A stretch of DNA of 64,000 bases from Kalmanozyma brasiliensis GHG001 (lineage: Eukaryota; Basidiomycota; Ustilaginomycetes; Ustilaginales), in assembly GCF_000497045.1 (NCBI RefSeq), contig NW_015961965.1, forward strand, positions 4,779-68,778, given 5' to 3'. The translations under genes and the position numbers were made by a program. How positions within the stretch are numbered: the first letter of the stretch is position 1; each line of letters opens with the position of its first letter. The notes under the pieces are model-generated. The model was given only the letters and a program-made list of their open reading frames with translations. It was not told where the DNA came from and searched no databases. Of this stretch, positions 29,301 through 37,609 are shown in pieces.

Positions 29301-30575
29301 AACGTCTTCAGCAAAGCGGTGCGCATTCGCCAAGCGTTTGGCATGTACGGCGCGGAAGAGCGCGAGGAGCACTGGGACGAGCACACGGATCTCTCGATCG
29401 GCGCCGACCGCGCCGCGCGTGCGATCGTCAACAACAAGACCAAGATCAAGGAGGCGGCGATCCTCGAGTTCCTCAACCTGTGCTACATCAAGTACATGAA
29501 GGCCAAGATCGAGCCGGGTTCTGCAGTCGGCGCTGTTGGTGCCCAGTCGATCGGCGAGCCGGGCACGCAGATGACGCTCAAGACGTTCCACTTTGCCGGT
29601 GTCGCGTCGATGAATGTCACGCTCGGTGTGCCGCGTATCAAGGAGATCATCAATGCGGCCAAATCGATCAACACGCCCATCATTGAGGCGAAGCTCGTGT
29701 CCGAAAAGTCGGAGCACGCAGCGCGAATTGTCAAGGGCCGCATCGAGAAGACGTACCTCGGTGATATTGCGTCGGTGATCGAGGAGGCATGGGCGGCGCA
29801 GTACACGTACTTGGGTGTGCACATCGACATGGAGGCGATCCAGAAGCTGCAGCTCGAGATCACGCTGAACGATATCAAGTGGGCCATTGTCAATGCGCCC
29901 AAGCTCAAGATCAAGGAGGAGCGCGTCATGGTGGTGCCCAAGAAGAACCGCATCCGCATCTACGTGCCTCCCGAGGGGCCCGACAAGGAGAGCGATGTGT
30001 ACTACAACCTCAAGGCGCTCAAGCGAGCTTTGCCGTCTATTGTCGTCAAGGGCATCCCGCAGGCGACTCGCGCAGTCATTTCGGACGACAAGGGCACGCG
30101 CAAGCTCCTCGTCGAAGGTTACGGCCTGCTCAAGGTCATGACCACCGAAGGCGTCATTGGCACGCAAACGCACACCAACCACGTCATGGAGATGCAGACG
30201 GTGCTCGGCATCGAAGCCGCCCGAACATCGGTCTATCGCGAGATCGAAACGACCATGTCGGCGCACGGCATGAGCATCGACCCGCGCCACATCATGCTGC
30301 TGGCCGACACCATGACGTACAAAGGCGAGGTGCTGGGCATCACGCGCTTCGGTGTTGCCAAGATGAAGGACAGCGTGCTGATGCTGGCGAGTTTCGAGAA
30401 GACGACGGATCACCTGTTCGATGCTGCGCTGTTCGGAAAGAAGGACGAGGTGCTGGGTGTTAGTGAGAGTATCATCATGGGCAACCCGGCGCAGACGGTG
30501 GGCACGGGCATGCCGGCGTTGGTGGTGCCCGCGCCGCAGCTGCCGCCTAGAAGGGCGCTTCTGTTCGATCGTTGA
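26373..30575 (+). CDS. rpc1: RNA polymerase III largest subunit RPC1
   Basis: A 1400-residue protein encoded without introns from ATG 26373. The N-terminus (KKIKHIQFGVLSKQDIVNMS) has the RPC1 rather than RPB1 or RPA190 pattern. Zinc-binding cysteines are in CETCH...CVGHYG and CKNC...CPKCGY. The catalytic magnesium loop NADFDGDEMNMHVPQ is near residue 496, and the bridge-helix region with GLTPTEFLFHAISGREGL near 840. There is no C-terminal heptapeptide repeat, excluding RPB1. The product forms the catalytic core of Pol III, which makes tRNAs, 5S rRNA and U6. The codon bias is strong enough to leave a 1124-codon open frame on the opposite strand, which I treat as a shadow. The gene converges on the degenerate FAH gene with 131 bp between stops. 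Confidence 0.97.
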   Translation: MKQLVSQDAPKKIKHIQFGVLSKQDIVNMSEIEVTTRDLYTIGESERKPAANGTLDRRLGISDKNSLCETCHLKMADCVGHYGYIKLVLPVFHVGFFKHTVAILQSICKNCATVLLEEPDRRKFLKRFRRPNLENLDRTRTFKAVNTIARKVLYCPKCGYTNGTVKKQGQLKIVHEKFRAKKTAAEHDEFKASFSTNVKMGNGDITPHLNKAQEDLNPLKALDLFKRISDEDCELLGLRPEFGRPEEYIWQYICVPPVCIRPSVAQDGATNEDDVTIKLTEIIFTNSLLKLGLVKGGKGTTTSQLVQQWEFLQLTVALYINSELPGVPTQPGQKPSRGFCQRLKGKQGRFRGNLSGKRVDFSGRTVIGPDPNLKIDEVAVPQRVAKILTYPERVFEHNIEQLRQAVRNGTDVHPGANYLMDGKTGFKRFLKFPGMREELAQKLRVGDIVERHIRDGDIVLFNRQPSLHKLSIMSHRAKIRPWRTFRLNECACNPYNADFDGDEMNMHVPQTEEARTEATILMGVKHNLVTPRNGEPIIAAIQDFITASYLISKRDRFFDRAQFSQICSYFADADLHIDLPPPAIMKPVRLWTGKQVMSCLIRPNRKSPHLVNLEAQCRTFEKPTGGHPKDMSPNDGWLVIVNSEVMCGVFDKSTVGDGKKNSVFGVMLRDYGPDAAITAMNRLAKTCARWLANQGFSLGISDVIPGPRLRKDKDAKVEAAYAECLDLIEKAKHGKLENLPGCDQEQTLENMISGVLSGVRSDVGEICMTELSRHNAPLVMAVCGSKGSKINVAQMVACVGQQIIGGSRVPNGFQDRSLPHFPKKSKDPPSKGFVRNSFFSGLTPTEFLFHAISGREGLVDTAVKTAETGYMQRRLMKALEDLSTHYDLSVRNSVGGVVQFIYGDDGLDPAELEGNAMPIEPFRLWRHCLAITQHVPGRGLYPYEIMELVKRELHSDRFVNTCTQKYLDSVYEFIHDNVFSKAVRIRQAFGMYGAEEREEHWDEHTDLSIGADRAARAIVNNKTKIKEAAILEFLNLCYIKYMKAKIEPGSAVGAVGAQSIGEPGTQMTLKTFHFAGVASMNVTLGVPRIKEIINAAKSINTPIIEAKLVSEKSEHAARIVKGRIEKTYLGDIASVIEEAWAAQYTYLGVHIDMEAIQKLQLEITLNDIKWAIVNAPKLKIKEERVMVVPKKNRIRIYVPPEGPDKESDVYYNLKALKRALPSIVVKGIPQATRAVISDDKGTRKLLVEGYGLLKVMTTEGVIGTQTHTNHVMEMQTVLGIEAARTSVYREIETTMSAHGMSIDPRHIMLLADTMTYKGEVLGITRFGVAKMKDSVLMLASFEKTTDHLFDAALFGKKDEVLGVSESIIMGNPAQTVGTGMPALVVPAPQLPPRRALLFDR

Positions 30576-30706
30576 TGGCCCGACACCGTGCCATTTGCAG
30601 TAACATGTTCCAGTCGCAATCGAGATCACAGTCACCACAGGCAGCGCTTTGCGAGTGTCTCGCTGAGGCCTGATTGAGATGAGGCGACCCCGCCCCTCGA
30701 AGGTAA

Positions 30707-31693
30707 TCATTCCTCAAACCTGATAGTGTTGACCAGACTGCCGACACCATGCGAGACCCAGACCCTGAACTTGTCGCCGTCCTTGAGCATCCGTCGCGGC
30801 TCCCTGTACCAGCCCGTACCTGCGGGAGTCCTGCGTATCGCGAAATGAGACGGGAAAAGAGGACGATATTCGCAGATGAGAAAGATGGTCAGCATTCAAT
30901 TTATTCCGGGTCGGCACGCATCTGAGACAACTTGCCCTGTGAGAATGATCGTGCCGGCTTTGAGCGTACTCCTTCGGCTGAGGGTCGAGATCAGCTGAGG
31001 TATTGAGAACGCCATGTCGCGCACGAAGCCTCTTTGCACAATCTCGCCATTGAGTTCGCCCTCGATCTGGATGTTGCCCCAGTCCTCATCCTGGAGAGCA
31101 TTGGCGTTTACGATGACGGGGCCGAGGGTGCAGCACCCATCGAAGCTTTCCCCTGGGCTGGAACGGAGAACAACATGAGTCGCAGCGAGAATGCCGAACA
31201 CCTGGTCCATCGCATCCTCAGGGCTGACGTTCTTGCAGTCGTGCCGGATGACTACGGCTAAATGAGCTTCGTAGTCCACGTCTTCGGTTGCGAAGTCCTC
31301 AGGGACGATGATGTCCTCGCCATGGTAGTCTATCGCCGTGGTTGGTCTGAGGATCGCCGTCGGCTTTTCGGGGATCTCGAGACCGGCCGCAGCTGCAAAG
31401 GATCGGTAGTTGACGCCAACGCAGTAGACCCTGTCCGGCATAAAGACGGGCTGGCCACACATCAGTTCTTCGAGAAAGATGGGTAGCAGCTCGCTGATCG
31501 CCAGCCCTTCGTCGTCCTTGTCGGGGTCTTCATCGCACCAGTCTAGCTCGGCCAGATCCCAAGTCCAATAGTCCTTCATCATGACCGTTTGATGTTTGAA
31601 ATCAGTCGCTCCAATGTCGATGTCTGGATCCTCCGGCTCGCCCAGCGCATAGTAACTGATTCCCATCCTCCCCCAGGGGAGATACCGGACCAT
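30707..31693 (-). CDS. Degenerate FAH-family protein, GC-AG intron
   Basis: Exons 31693-30936 and 30830-30707 give 293 residues. The intron (30831-30935) must begin with GCAAGT, because only that choice rebuilds the family motif ILTGTPAGTGW and the end LKDGDKFRVWVSHGVGSL; it ends in ACGCAG and has a CTGAC. The fold is that of fumarylacetoacetate hydrolases/FAHD1, and the paralogue at 33716 is intact. Here the metal-ligand motif ExE reads DYEAHLAVVI (Glu to His), the usual ND of the next motif is TH (AATHVVLR), and about 14 residues after it are missing. Hydrolase or decarboxylase activity is therefore doubtful. A proline-rich in-frame stretch continues upstream of ATG 31693 to about 31765 without an ATG, which raises the question of a longer N-terminus (see the next entry). 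Confidence 0.75.
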
Positions 31694-31767
31694 CCGTTTC
31701 CATCTTGGCTCGGGTCGCAGCGGTGGAGATGGAGATGGCGCCGGCGGAGGTGCCGTCTTAGCCTTTT

Positions 31768-32040
31768 GGGAGCGGCGGGCTTCTTGGCGGAAGGTTTCTT
31801 AGCTGCAGGTTTCTTTGCTGCCGGCTTCTTTGCTGTGGCTTTCATCGCAGCTGGGATCACAGCTGTTGGCCTTGCAGGCGTCGATTCTGACAGACCCTTG
31901 GAAACGTCTTCCTCGCCTGGACTGCGGCGAGCCCTCTTGTGAGAAACGAAGATAATTTCTTCATCTTCCTCCTCAACAGGGTGGGCTGCGCGAGCTAGCG
32001 CCGGCGTCGGAGATTTGGGCGGAACTCTACGACGTGGCAT
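31768..32040 (-). other. Lys/Ala-rich ORF upstream, shifted frame
   Basis: From ATG 32040 a frame with coding-like composition encodes about 91 residues: an acidic patch EEEDEEIIFVSHKRARR, then repeats of AKKPA resembling histone H1 tails. At the four-A run (plus strand TTTT, 31764-31767) this frame loses its sense. One extra A would join it without a stop to the proline-rich run leading into the FAH domain. It is either the N-terminus of the FAH gene broken by a one-base deletion or sequencing error, or an unrelated short ORF. No canonical slippery heptamer is in phase and no plausible intron bridges the gap. Confidence 0.45.
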
Positions 32041-32309
32041 GAACCCAATTTGTCCTGCGTCCAACGAAGTGATGCTTTTGACGTCGACGTTGTGTCAGGA
32101 AGAAGTGCGGGAACTTGCTATCTGGTCTGTGCAAAACTTGATAGCCGAGCAGGGTCCCGCACAAATCTAACAACTCAAAATTATGCGACCTCTTCATGGT
32201 GTGAGCTGCATCGTCGAGCGGCTTCGAGGCGGTCACACCCTCACCGACGCTTCCTAACAACATGACAGCATTAGGATTCCCACGATCTGTATACAGCGGC
32301 GGTCAAGAC

Positions 32310-33227
32310 CTACGACGACGCCCCAACCATCTTAACAAACTCCTGCCAAATCCCTGAGAACTTGGCATAGACATCCTCCTCTCCGATCTTGAGATCCGTG
32401 ATAAACAACCCGCCTCTCGAAGCCAGCACCCTGATGGTGGCATTCACCAGCGCATCAACGCCCATGAAGTTCCTCCCGTCCTTCGTTGTCACATTTGCGC
32501 TATCGACATTGTAGAAAATGTAGCTGCGCTGAAAATTGCTCGCCACGGGGACATTGTTCTGAGTCAGCTGCTGGTACTCGCCAAAGTCGAAGTTGGACAG
32601 CTTGTCTTCGTACACGACGATGTGGTCTGCGATGCTCCAAAACTTGTCGCTCTCGGGCCAGGTGCCGGGATTGAGCATTGTGATGCCCTTGCGTTGGGCG
32701 TACGTTGCGTTGGAGGGCGTCTTGGTGGATACACCCCACGATTGGGACTTGACAAAGTCGGTATAGTTGCGGTACTTGGCGAGGTATTTTTGCGAGGTGA
32801 TGGTTTCGTCGAAGAAGATGCCGTCTGGGCGAACGGAGCGGGGCCACTTGGCGTAGGTGCTGATGAAGGACTTGACTTGGCTTGCGGAGCGCTTGCCGTA
32901 GCCGGTGGGCACGTAGCCAATCAGTTCGAGCGTCTGGTTCGCCGCCGCCGTCGAGCGAAGCTGTTGGATCGCAGAAGCGTAGTCCGAGTCAGGCGCACTG
33001 CCGTCGCCAGGACCGGAGTTGGGGTTGATGATGACCAAGAAGGCCGCGCTGGGACTGTTGCGGATCGCAGTGTAGAGCGGATCCCACGCGCCGGGCTCAG
33101 GATAGATGTAGAGCGGCACGAGGATGCGTGGTGTCTTGGTGTTGACCTTCTTCGTTGCGGCGCTAGCGACGGTTTGGAGGAGAGCAGCCATCATGGCGAT
33201 GACGAGCAGCAGGCTGAGATTTCGCAT
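32310..33227 (-). CDS. Secreted spherulin-4/GH135-type hydrolase
   Basis: 305 residues from ATG 33227, beginning with a clear signal peptide (about 1-23, ending VASA). The rest matches the spherulin-4 family: ILVPLYIYPEPGAWDPLY at the start of the barrel, FLVIINPNSGPG, IGYVPTGYG and RPDGIFFDE, in which the Asp-Glu pair aligns with catalytic acids described for Aspergillus Sph3 (GH135, galactosaminogalactan hydrolase). NQT, NYT, NAT and NVT sequons suggest N-glycosylation. It should act in the cell wall or outside the cell on an amino-sugar polysaccharide; the substrate in this organism is unknown. It sits between the two FAH-family genes and shares a 488-bp divergent region with the intact one. 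Confidence 0.87.
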   Translation of the reverse strand: MRNLSLLLVIAMMAALLQTVASAATKKVNTKTPRILVPLYIYPEPGAWDPLYTAIRNSPSAAFLVIINPNSGPGDGSAPDSDYASAIQQLRSTAAANQTLELIGYVPTGYGKRSASQVKSFISTYAKWPRSVRPDGIFFDETITSQKYLAKYRNYTDFVKSQSWGVSTKTPSNATYAQRKGITMLNPGTWPESDKFWSIADHIVVYEDKLSNFDFGEYQQLTQNNVPVASNFQRSYIFYNVDSANVTTKDGRNFMGVDALVNATIRVLASRGGLFITDLKIGEEDVYAKFSGIWQEFVKMVGASS

Positions 33228-33715
33228 CTTGAGCTATGGACGCGAAAGGGGATGATGATGATGGATGGGAGGCGATGCGTGGAGAGGTTGACTCAAAGAG
33301 ATGGCTCGCTCCCCTCTAGCGGGTAAGCCGTCAGGGTCCATTCGATCCGTTAGTTCGCTTCAGGTGGCTGCATTTTCTTTCCTGCGGAAGCTGGCTGAAG
33401 ACGACCATGTTATGGCTGTGTCCGCATATCCTTCTCTGCAGGGTCGATCCCCGAGGCGGAGTTTCGAAGGGCGGGAGCAGCTCTTTTGTTTTCTTTGACA
33501 GCTCGGCAAAGGCAAAATTAAAAAATGTTAGGTTCGACCACGGACGAAAGCACGGCGAACAGCGCGGCATTTCCATTTCGCCGGTGAGTGTGGGGCATCC
33601 GACCTTCGTTCAACGCTTTGTGTTAGGCGCAGGACCTTGCGCAGCTAGCTACCTTACCAGCTATAAAGGTTCTTTGCGCTGACTGCTGACATCCTCACGC
33701 TGTCCTCGCAAGCCG
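33228..33715. promoter_or_regulatory. Divergent promoter, spherulin-4 and FAH genes
   Basis: 488 bp between divergent ATGs. A CTATAAAGG motif at about 33660-33668 lies about 50 bp before the FAH start and could be its TATA box. Nothing else is recognisable. Confidence 0.5.
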
Positions 33716-34759
33716 ATGCTGCTATCAAGACGTCTCGCAACATCGCTATCGACCTTAGCTAACATACGAAGCAGCACCACCTTCCAACCCAGCCGCAGCC
33801 TCATTCGCAACCTCACCATGCACAGCCGCACCCCGTACTCGCGTCTTGTGCGCTTCCACCCGTACATCTTCGGCCGCCTCCTGGGCGAAGATATCTCTCC
33901 CGAGGTCAAGATCGGCGAACCGGTCGATCCCACCATCGACATCGGTCAAGTCATGTACCAAGGCTTCCCTGGCGACCCTACCATCAAGATCAACGTCTAC
34001 TCCGGCAGCTCCATCCTCTCTCCTGGCCAGCCGACCGGTGAGCAGCTCACTCTTGGTCAGCTTCTCGCCCCTCTCTCCCAATCCGAAGTGGGCACCATCC
34101 GCTGTATCGGCCTGAACTACGTCGAACATGCCAAAGAAGCCGGTCTCGACCTGCCCACCGTCCCAACGCTCTTCATGAAGCCTGCCACGGCCCTGGCTGG
34201 TCCCTGTCCGCAGCCTACCATCATCCCTCGCTCCTTCGTCGCCGACGATGCGGCGGATTGGGAAGCCGAAGTGGCCGTCATCATCGGTCAATCCTGCAAG
34301 AACGTCCCCGAATCTCAAGCGCTCGATTACGTGCTGGGAATCACAGCGGCGAACGACGTCTCCTCGAGGAAAGCACAATTCGCCCAATCCCAATGGAGCT
34401 ATTCCAAAGGCTTTGATGGCGCTTGTCCCCTCGGACCCGCTGTAGTTCCACTCACCGCCATCGACGAGCTGTCCACGGTAAAGATCCAGGCAAAGCTGAA
34501 CGGGAGTGTGGTGCAGCAGAGCGGATTGGACGATCTCATCTTTGGCATTCCCAAGATCGTCAGCTTCTTGTCGCAGGGAACGACGTTGCCTGCTGGCACG
34601 GTGATTCTGACGGGAACGCCGGCGGGGGTGGGTTGGACCGCAAAGCCAAGGAGGACGCTCCAGCATGGGGATGTCTTCTCCGTGACGCTCTCACACGGTG
34701 TGGGCTCGCTCATCAACGAGATTCAGCACGAAGAGCCGGACGAGGAGCTCGACGAGTAG
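33716..34759 (+). CDS. FAH-family hydrolase/decarboxylase, intact copy
   Basis: 347 residues, no intron. The first 35 residues (MLLSRRLATSLSTLANIRSS and on) are Arg/Ser-rich and acid-free, a likely mitochondrial presequence; an internal ATG at 33818 could give a cytosolic form. The FAH fold is complete: IGLNYVEHAKEAG, the metal ligands in DWEAEVAVIIG, AANDVSSRKAQ, GFDGACPLGP, and GTVILTGTPAGVGW near the end. The family includes FAHD1 (oxaloacetate decarboxylase/acylpyruvase), FAHD2 and ureidoglycolate lyase-like enzymes. The exact substrate is undecided; acylpyruvate or oxaloacetate is likely by family. The acidic C-terminus (EEPDEELDE) is unusual. Confidence 0.88.
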   Translation: MLLSRRLATSLSTLANIRSSTTFQPSRSLIRNLTMHSRTPYSRLVRFHPYIFGRLLGEDISPEVKIGEPVDPTIDIGQVMYQGFPGDPTIKINVYSGSSILSPGQPTGEQLTLGQLLAPLSQSEVGTIRCIGLNYVEHAKEAGLDLPTVPTLFMKPATALAGPCPQPTIIPRSFVADDAADWEAEVAVIIGQSCKNVPESQALDYVLGITAANDVSSRKAQFAQSQWSYSKGFDGACPLGPAVVPLTAIDELSTVKIQAKLNGSVVQQSGLDDLIFGIPKIVSFLSQGTTLPAGTVILTGTPAGVGWTAKPRRTLQHGDVFSVTLSHGVGSLINEIQHEEPDEELDE

Positions 34760-34882
34760 ATCGCTCATCGAAGAGCATCGGTAGAATGAGAAACTGTTTC
34801 AATTGATCTACAGAAGGCATGTGAATGAGGGCGAAGTGTCTTGTATACTCTAGTGTGTATGAGTCTTAGCTCTAAGAGCTAT

Positions 34883-37609
34883 CTAGGCCGGAATCTGGAA
34901 CGCCCGCTGGGAGCCGCTCGATGTACTCTTCGACTTCCTCATCTCTCCATCCTTTCCACCCTTACCTGGTCTCGGCTTGCCAGTGATAACATCGTTCTCA
35001 TCGCCATACCTGTACGCGCCCTCCTTCACCCCGTTGGCCTTATCCGCCTTCATCTTGGCCAAAAACGCAAAGTGCCCTCCCACCACGGGTCGCGCCAAAA
35101 AGTGAATCAGCGGGTCATGCGGCCACTTGGGGAAATCACCCGTCGTGCTCTCCATCAGGTCCGTAAACGGCGCATCCGTCTTTCCATCGTCGATGAAGCG
35201 ATACAGCAATTCGATGAAGAGCTTGTGCGTCGCAGGATCGTCCGATGCGGCGGCGGCGAACATCTCCCAGTCCGTCTTGGTCCATTTGTGGCGCGAATCG
35301 AGGGGTACACCGTACTGCTCGGCGACACGGGGATACCACGCATCCTGGATCTTGTACACCGCACGTGGAACTAGGTTGAGATCGAGCATGCGGTCAGCGA
35401 GCAGGTTGTACACCGTTCCCCAAGATGCGTCGGCTTGGTAGGCGAGCTTTGTGTGGGAGGCATCATGAGAGATGGCGTAGTCCTGCCAGAGCTTGATGTA
35501 GCTCGACGAGATGTTGGCGTAGGATCTGGCGTCCTTGGTGTGACCTAGGAGGTCCGCGATCTTGCCCATGGCGGCGATGGCCGCGATTCCCTTGATAGCG
35601 AGGTCAGTCTGGTTGGCCAGCGTGCCCGCAAAGTCGTCCGTCGACAGCTGCTCGGCGGGAATCAGACTGTCATCCACCAGATACTGCGTCCACTGCTTCA
35701 TGATCGCATAGTGATCGTTCAGGAAGGGCTTGGCTTTCGACTTGCCTACCAACTGCGCCCAGTGCAGCGTCATCCAGATCATGTTGCCCGACTCCTCAAC
35801 TTGCATCGGCTCGTCGTTGCCGTCATTGTAACCAAAGGCATTCGGGTAGGTACCCAGATCGTGCACGCACCACTTGTTCGGGTACAGCCCGGACTCGGTG
35901 TACTCGAAAATGGGCAGCATTAGATCGCGCAGCATGTCCGGGTTGGCGTACGACAGAATAGGGAAGAGTGGGAAGATGACGTCGACCGTCGACATGTCGC
36001 CGTTGGACGAGATTTCTTTGAGGAAAAGCAGCGTGTCGGACGTGTTATACCTGCCCTTGGAATCTTTGCTGACTGTGATCTCGAACGTGGCGAACGCTTG
36101 ACGGACAGAGAGCTGCGTGATGGCCGCGTACTTGTCACCAACTTCGCCGCCACCCACAGCCGCTCGGGAGTCCTCGAGCACCTGCCTGTCGAACTTCTTG
36201 GCCTTTTCGAGGGCAGAGTCAAAGTCGTTGATGAAGAAAGCCACGGCGTCCTGGAGCGAGTCGCCGAATTGCGTCTGCCAGTAGCCGTAGCGGTCTTCCT
36301 GGTAGCTCTTGGTCGAGTTGGAGCCGGGGTGTTTGGCACGGATGTAGTTGACGTAAGGAGTACGCATATGGCCGACAGCAAAGAGGGCATCCTTAGCGGC
36401 GTGCTTGGCGTCAAAGTCGACTGCAAACGCAAACGAGTTGTCGGGTCCACCGACGGGACCGTGATCGAACGAAAGCTTGCCGTGATCGATGAATTCGGTG
36501 TGAACGACGACGTTGTTGTTGTTCCTCGAAGTGAGACCGGTGTGGTTACGAGCGGCATACGTAGCATTGCCCCACTCGGCGCGCTGGCGGAACTCAGTGT
36601 AGACCTCGGGGTGCTTGCGCGTGATGAAGAAGACCGAAGTGTCGTTCTTCTCGTAGTACTGCTGGTCGTAGGGCCAGTCAGCAAAGTCGTAATCGTGACC
36701 GGTGACCCATCGCTCGTCGATGTCGGTGTACAGCTGAATGCTGCGATTTTTGATGGTGGACTTGTCCAGCTCGACGTGCAGATAGCTGAGAGGCAGAGAT
36801 TGGCGGACATAGTCGTCAGGAGTGATTGGGGTCAAGAAGGTGACGTTGAACTTGACCTTGTCGGCCTCAAAGGCGAACATGGTACGCGTGGCTGTGTACT
36901 CGGCGCGGAGCTGAGTGGCAGCGAGGCCAGCACGCACAAGCGTGCCAAAGCCGTTGCCCATCCACTCGTAGGTGACATTGTCGATACGGATGTAGCCGGA
37001 CCAGCCAAGACGATAGTCGCCATCGGCGCCGTACGACGAGGTCCAGAAGGAGGTCCACTGGCCAGCCAGGTAGCCGCCATTGCCGACCCTGTTGGGAGGA
37101 GTCGAGGCGAGGTTGGAGCCCGAAGGGAGCCAGGCGTTGAGGTAGGGGCTTCGCACAGCCAGCGGGAACGAGGGCGGGTTGACAGGATAGAAGGAGCTTG
37201 AGGACAGTGCTTGCTTAGCATTGGTAATGCCAGGGTTGCGACTGGCTGCACTCGAGGTGGAGGCCGAATCTTCTGACATAGCGGCAGGCGAAGCAAAGTT
37301 GTTCCCTTCGCCGCTCGTGACGAGGGTAAAGTCAGGCGTGTTGAGCTGACCATCCTCGAGGATGGTGGGCTGGGCCTGCTGGACACTCCACTGAACACCA
37401 GGCTGGCTGGGATCCGAGCTGAGGCCTACGAGCTTGTGGTCAGCAGGAAGATGCTTTTCGGAGGGAGGACGGGTGATGTCAGCGAGCGCCTCGAAGAGGG
37501 TGGTAATATCATCCGACTTTGCAAGGGACGCATGAGCTTGTTGAGGTCCACACAGCAGGGACACCGCCAAGAGGGCCGAGGCGGTGGACACGGCGACGAA
37601 TAGCCTCAT
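34883..37609 (-). CDS. Secreted glutaminase A-type (GtaA) protein
   Basis: 908 residues from ATG 37609 with a signal peptide (about 1-27, ending AHA). Family features in order are PLAVRSPYLNAWLPSG, the GQWTSFWTSSYGADGDYRLGWSGYIRID region, WVTGHDYDFADWPYD, PEQLSTDDFAGTLANQTDLAIKG-like helices, and near the end FLARPVVGGHFAFLAKM. These correspond to the DUF5127-DUF4965-DUF1793 layout of fungal glutaminase GtaA. About 15 N-glycosylation sequons are visible. Such enzymes are proposed to release ammonia from extracellular glutamine, but direct proof is limited to a few species. A 60-residue charged Gly/Lys/Ser-rich tail follows the conserved part. It converges on the FAH gene with 123 bp between stops. 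Confidence 0.85.
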   Translation of the reverse strand: MRLFVAVSTASALLAVSLLCGPQQAHASLAKSDDITTLFEALADITRPPSEKHLPADHKLVGLSSDPSQPGVQWSVQQAQPTILEDGQLNTPDFTLVTSGEGNNFASPAAMSEDSASTSSAASRNPGITNAKQALSSSSFYPVNPPSFPLAVRSPYLNAWLPSGSNLASTPPNRVGNGGYLAGQWTSFWTSSYGADGDYRLGWSGYIRIDNVTYEWMGNGFGTLVRAGLAATQLRAEYTATRTMFAFEADKVKFNVTFLTPITPDDYVRQSLPLSYLHVELDKSTIKNRSIQLYTDIDERWVTGHDYDFADWPYDQQYYEKNDTSVFFITRKHPEVYTEFRQRAEWGNATYAARNHTGLTSRNNNNVVVHTEFIDHGKLSFDHGPVGGPDNSFAFAVDFDAKHAAKDALFAVGHMRTPYVNYIRAKHPGSNSTKSYQEDRYGYWQTQFGDSLQDAVAFFINDFDSALEKAKKFDRQVLEDSRAAVGGGEVGDKYAAITQLSVRQAFATFEITVSKDSKGRYNTSDTLLFLKEISSNGDMSTVDVIFPLFPILSYANPDMLRDLMLPIFEYTESGLYPNKWCVHDLGTYPNAFGYNDGNDEPMQVEESGNMIWMTLHWAQLVGKSKAKPFLNDHYAIMKQWTQYLVDDSLIPAEQLSTDDFAGTLANQTDLAIKGIAAIAAMGKIADLLGHTKDARSYANISSSYIKLWQDYAISHDASHTKLAYQADASWGTVYNLLADRMLDLNLVPRAVYKIQDAWYPRVAEQYGVPLDSRHKWTKTDWEMFAAAASDDPATHKLFIELLYRFIDDGKTDAPFTDLMESTTGDFPKWPHDPLIHFLARPVVGGHFAFLAKMKADKANGVKEGAYRYGDENDVITGKPRPGKGGKDGEMRKSKSTSSGSQRAFQIPA

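Noticed and set aside
27336..30710. 1124-codon open frame antisense to RPC1
   Set aside because: It is the complement of a highly conserved gene with strong codon bias, is very rich in Arg, Leu, His, Asp and Val without domain signals, and does not need an independent explanation.
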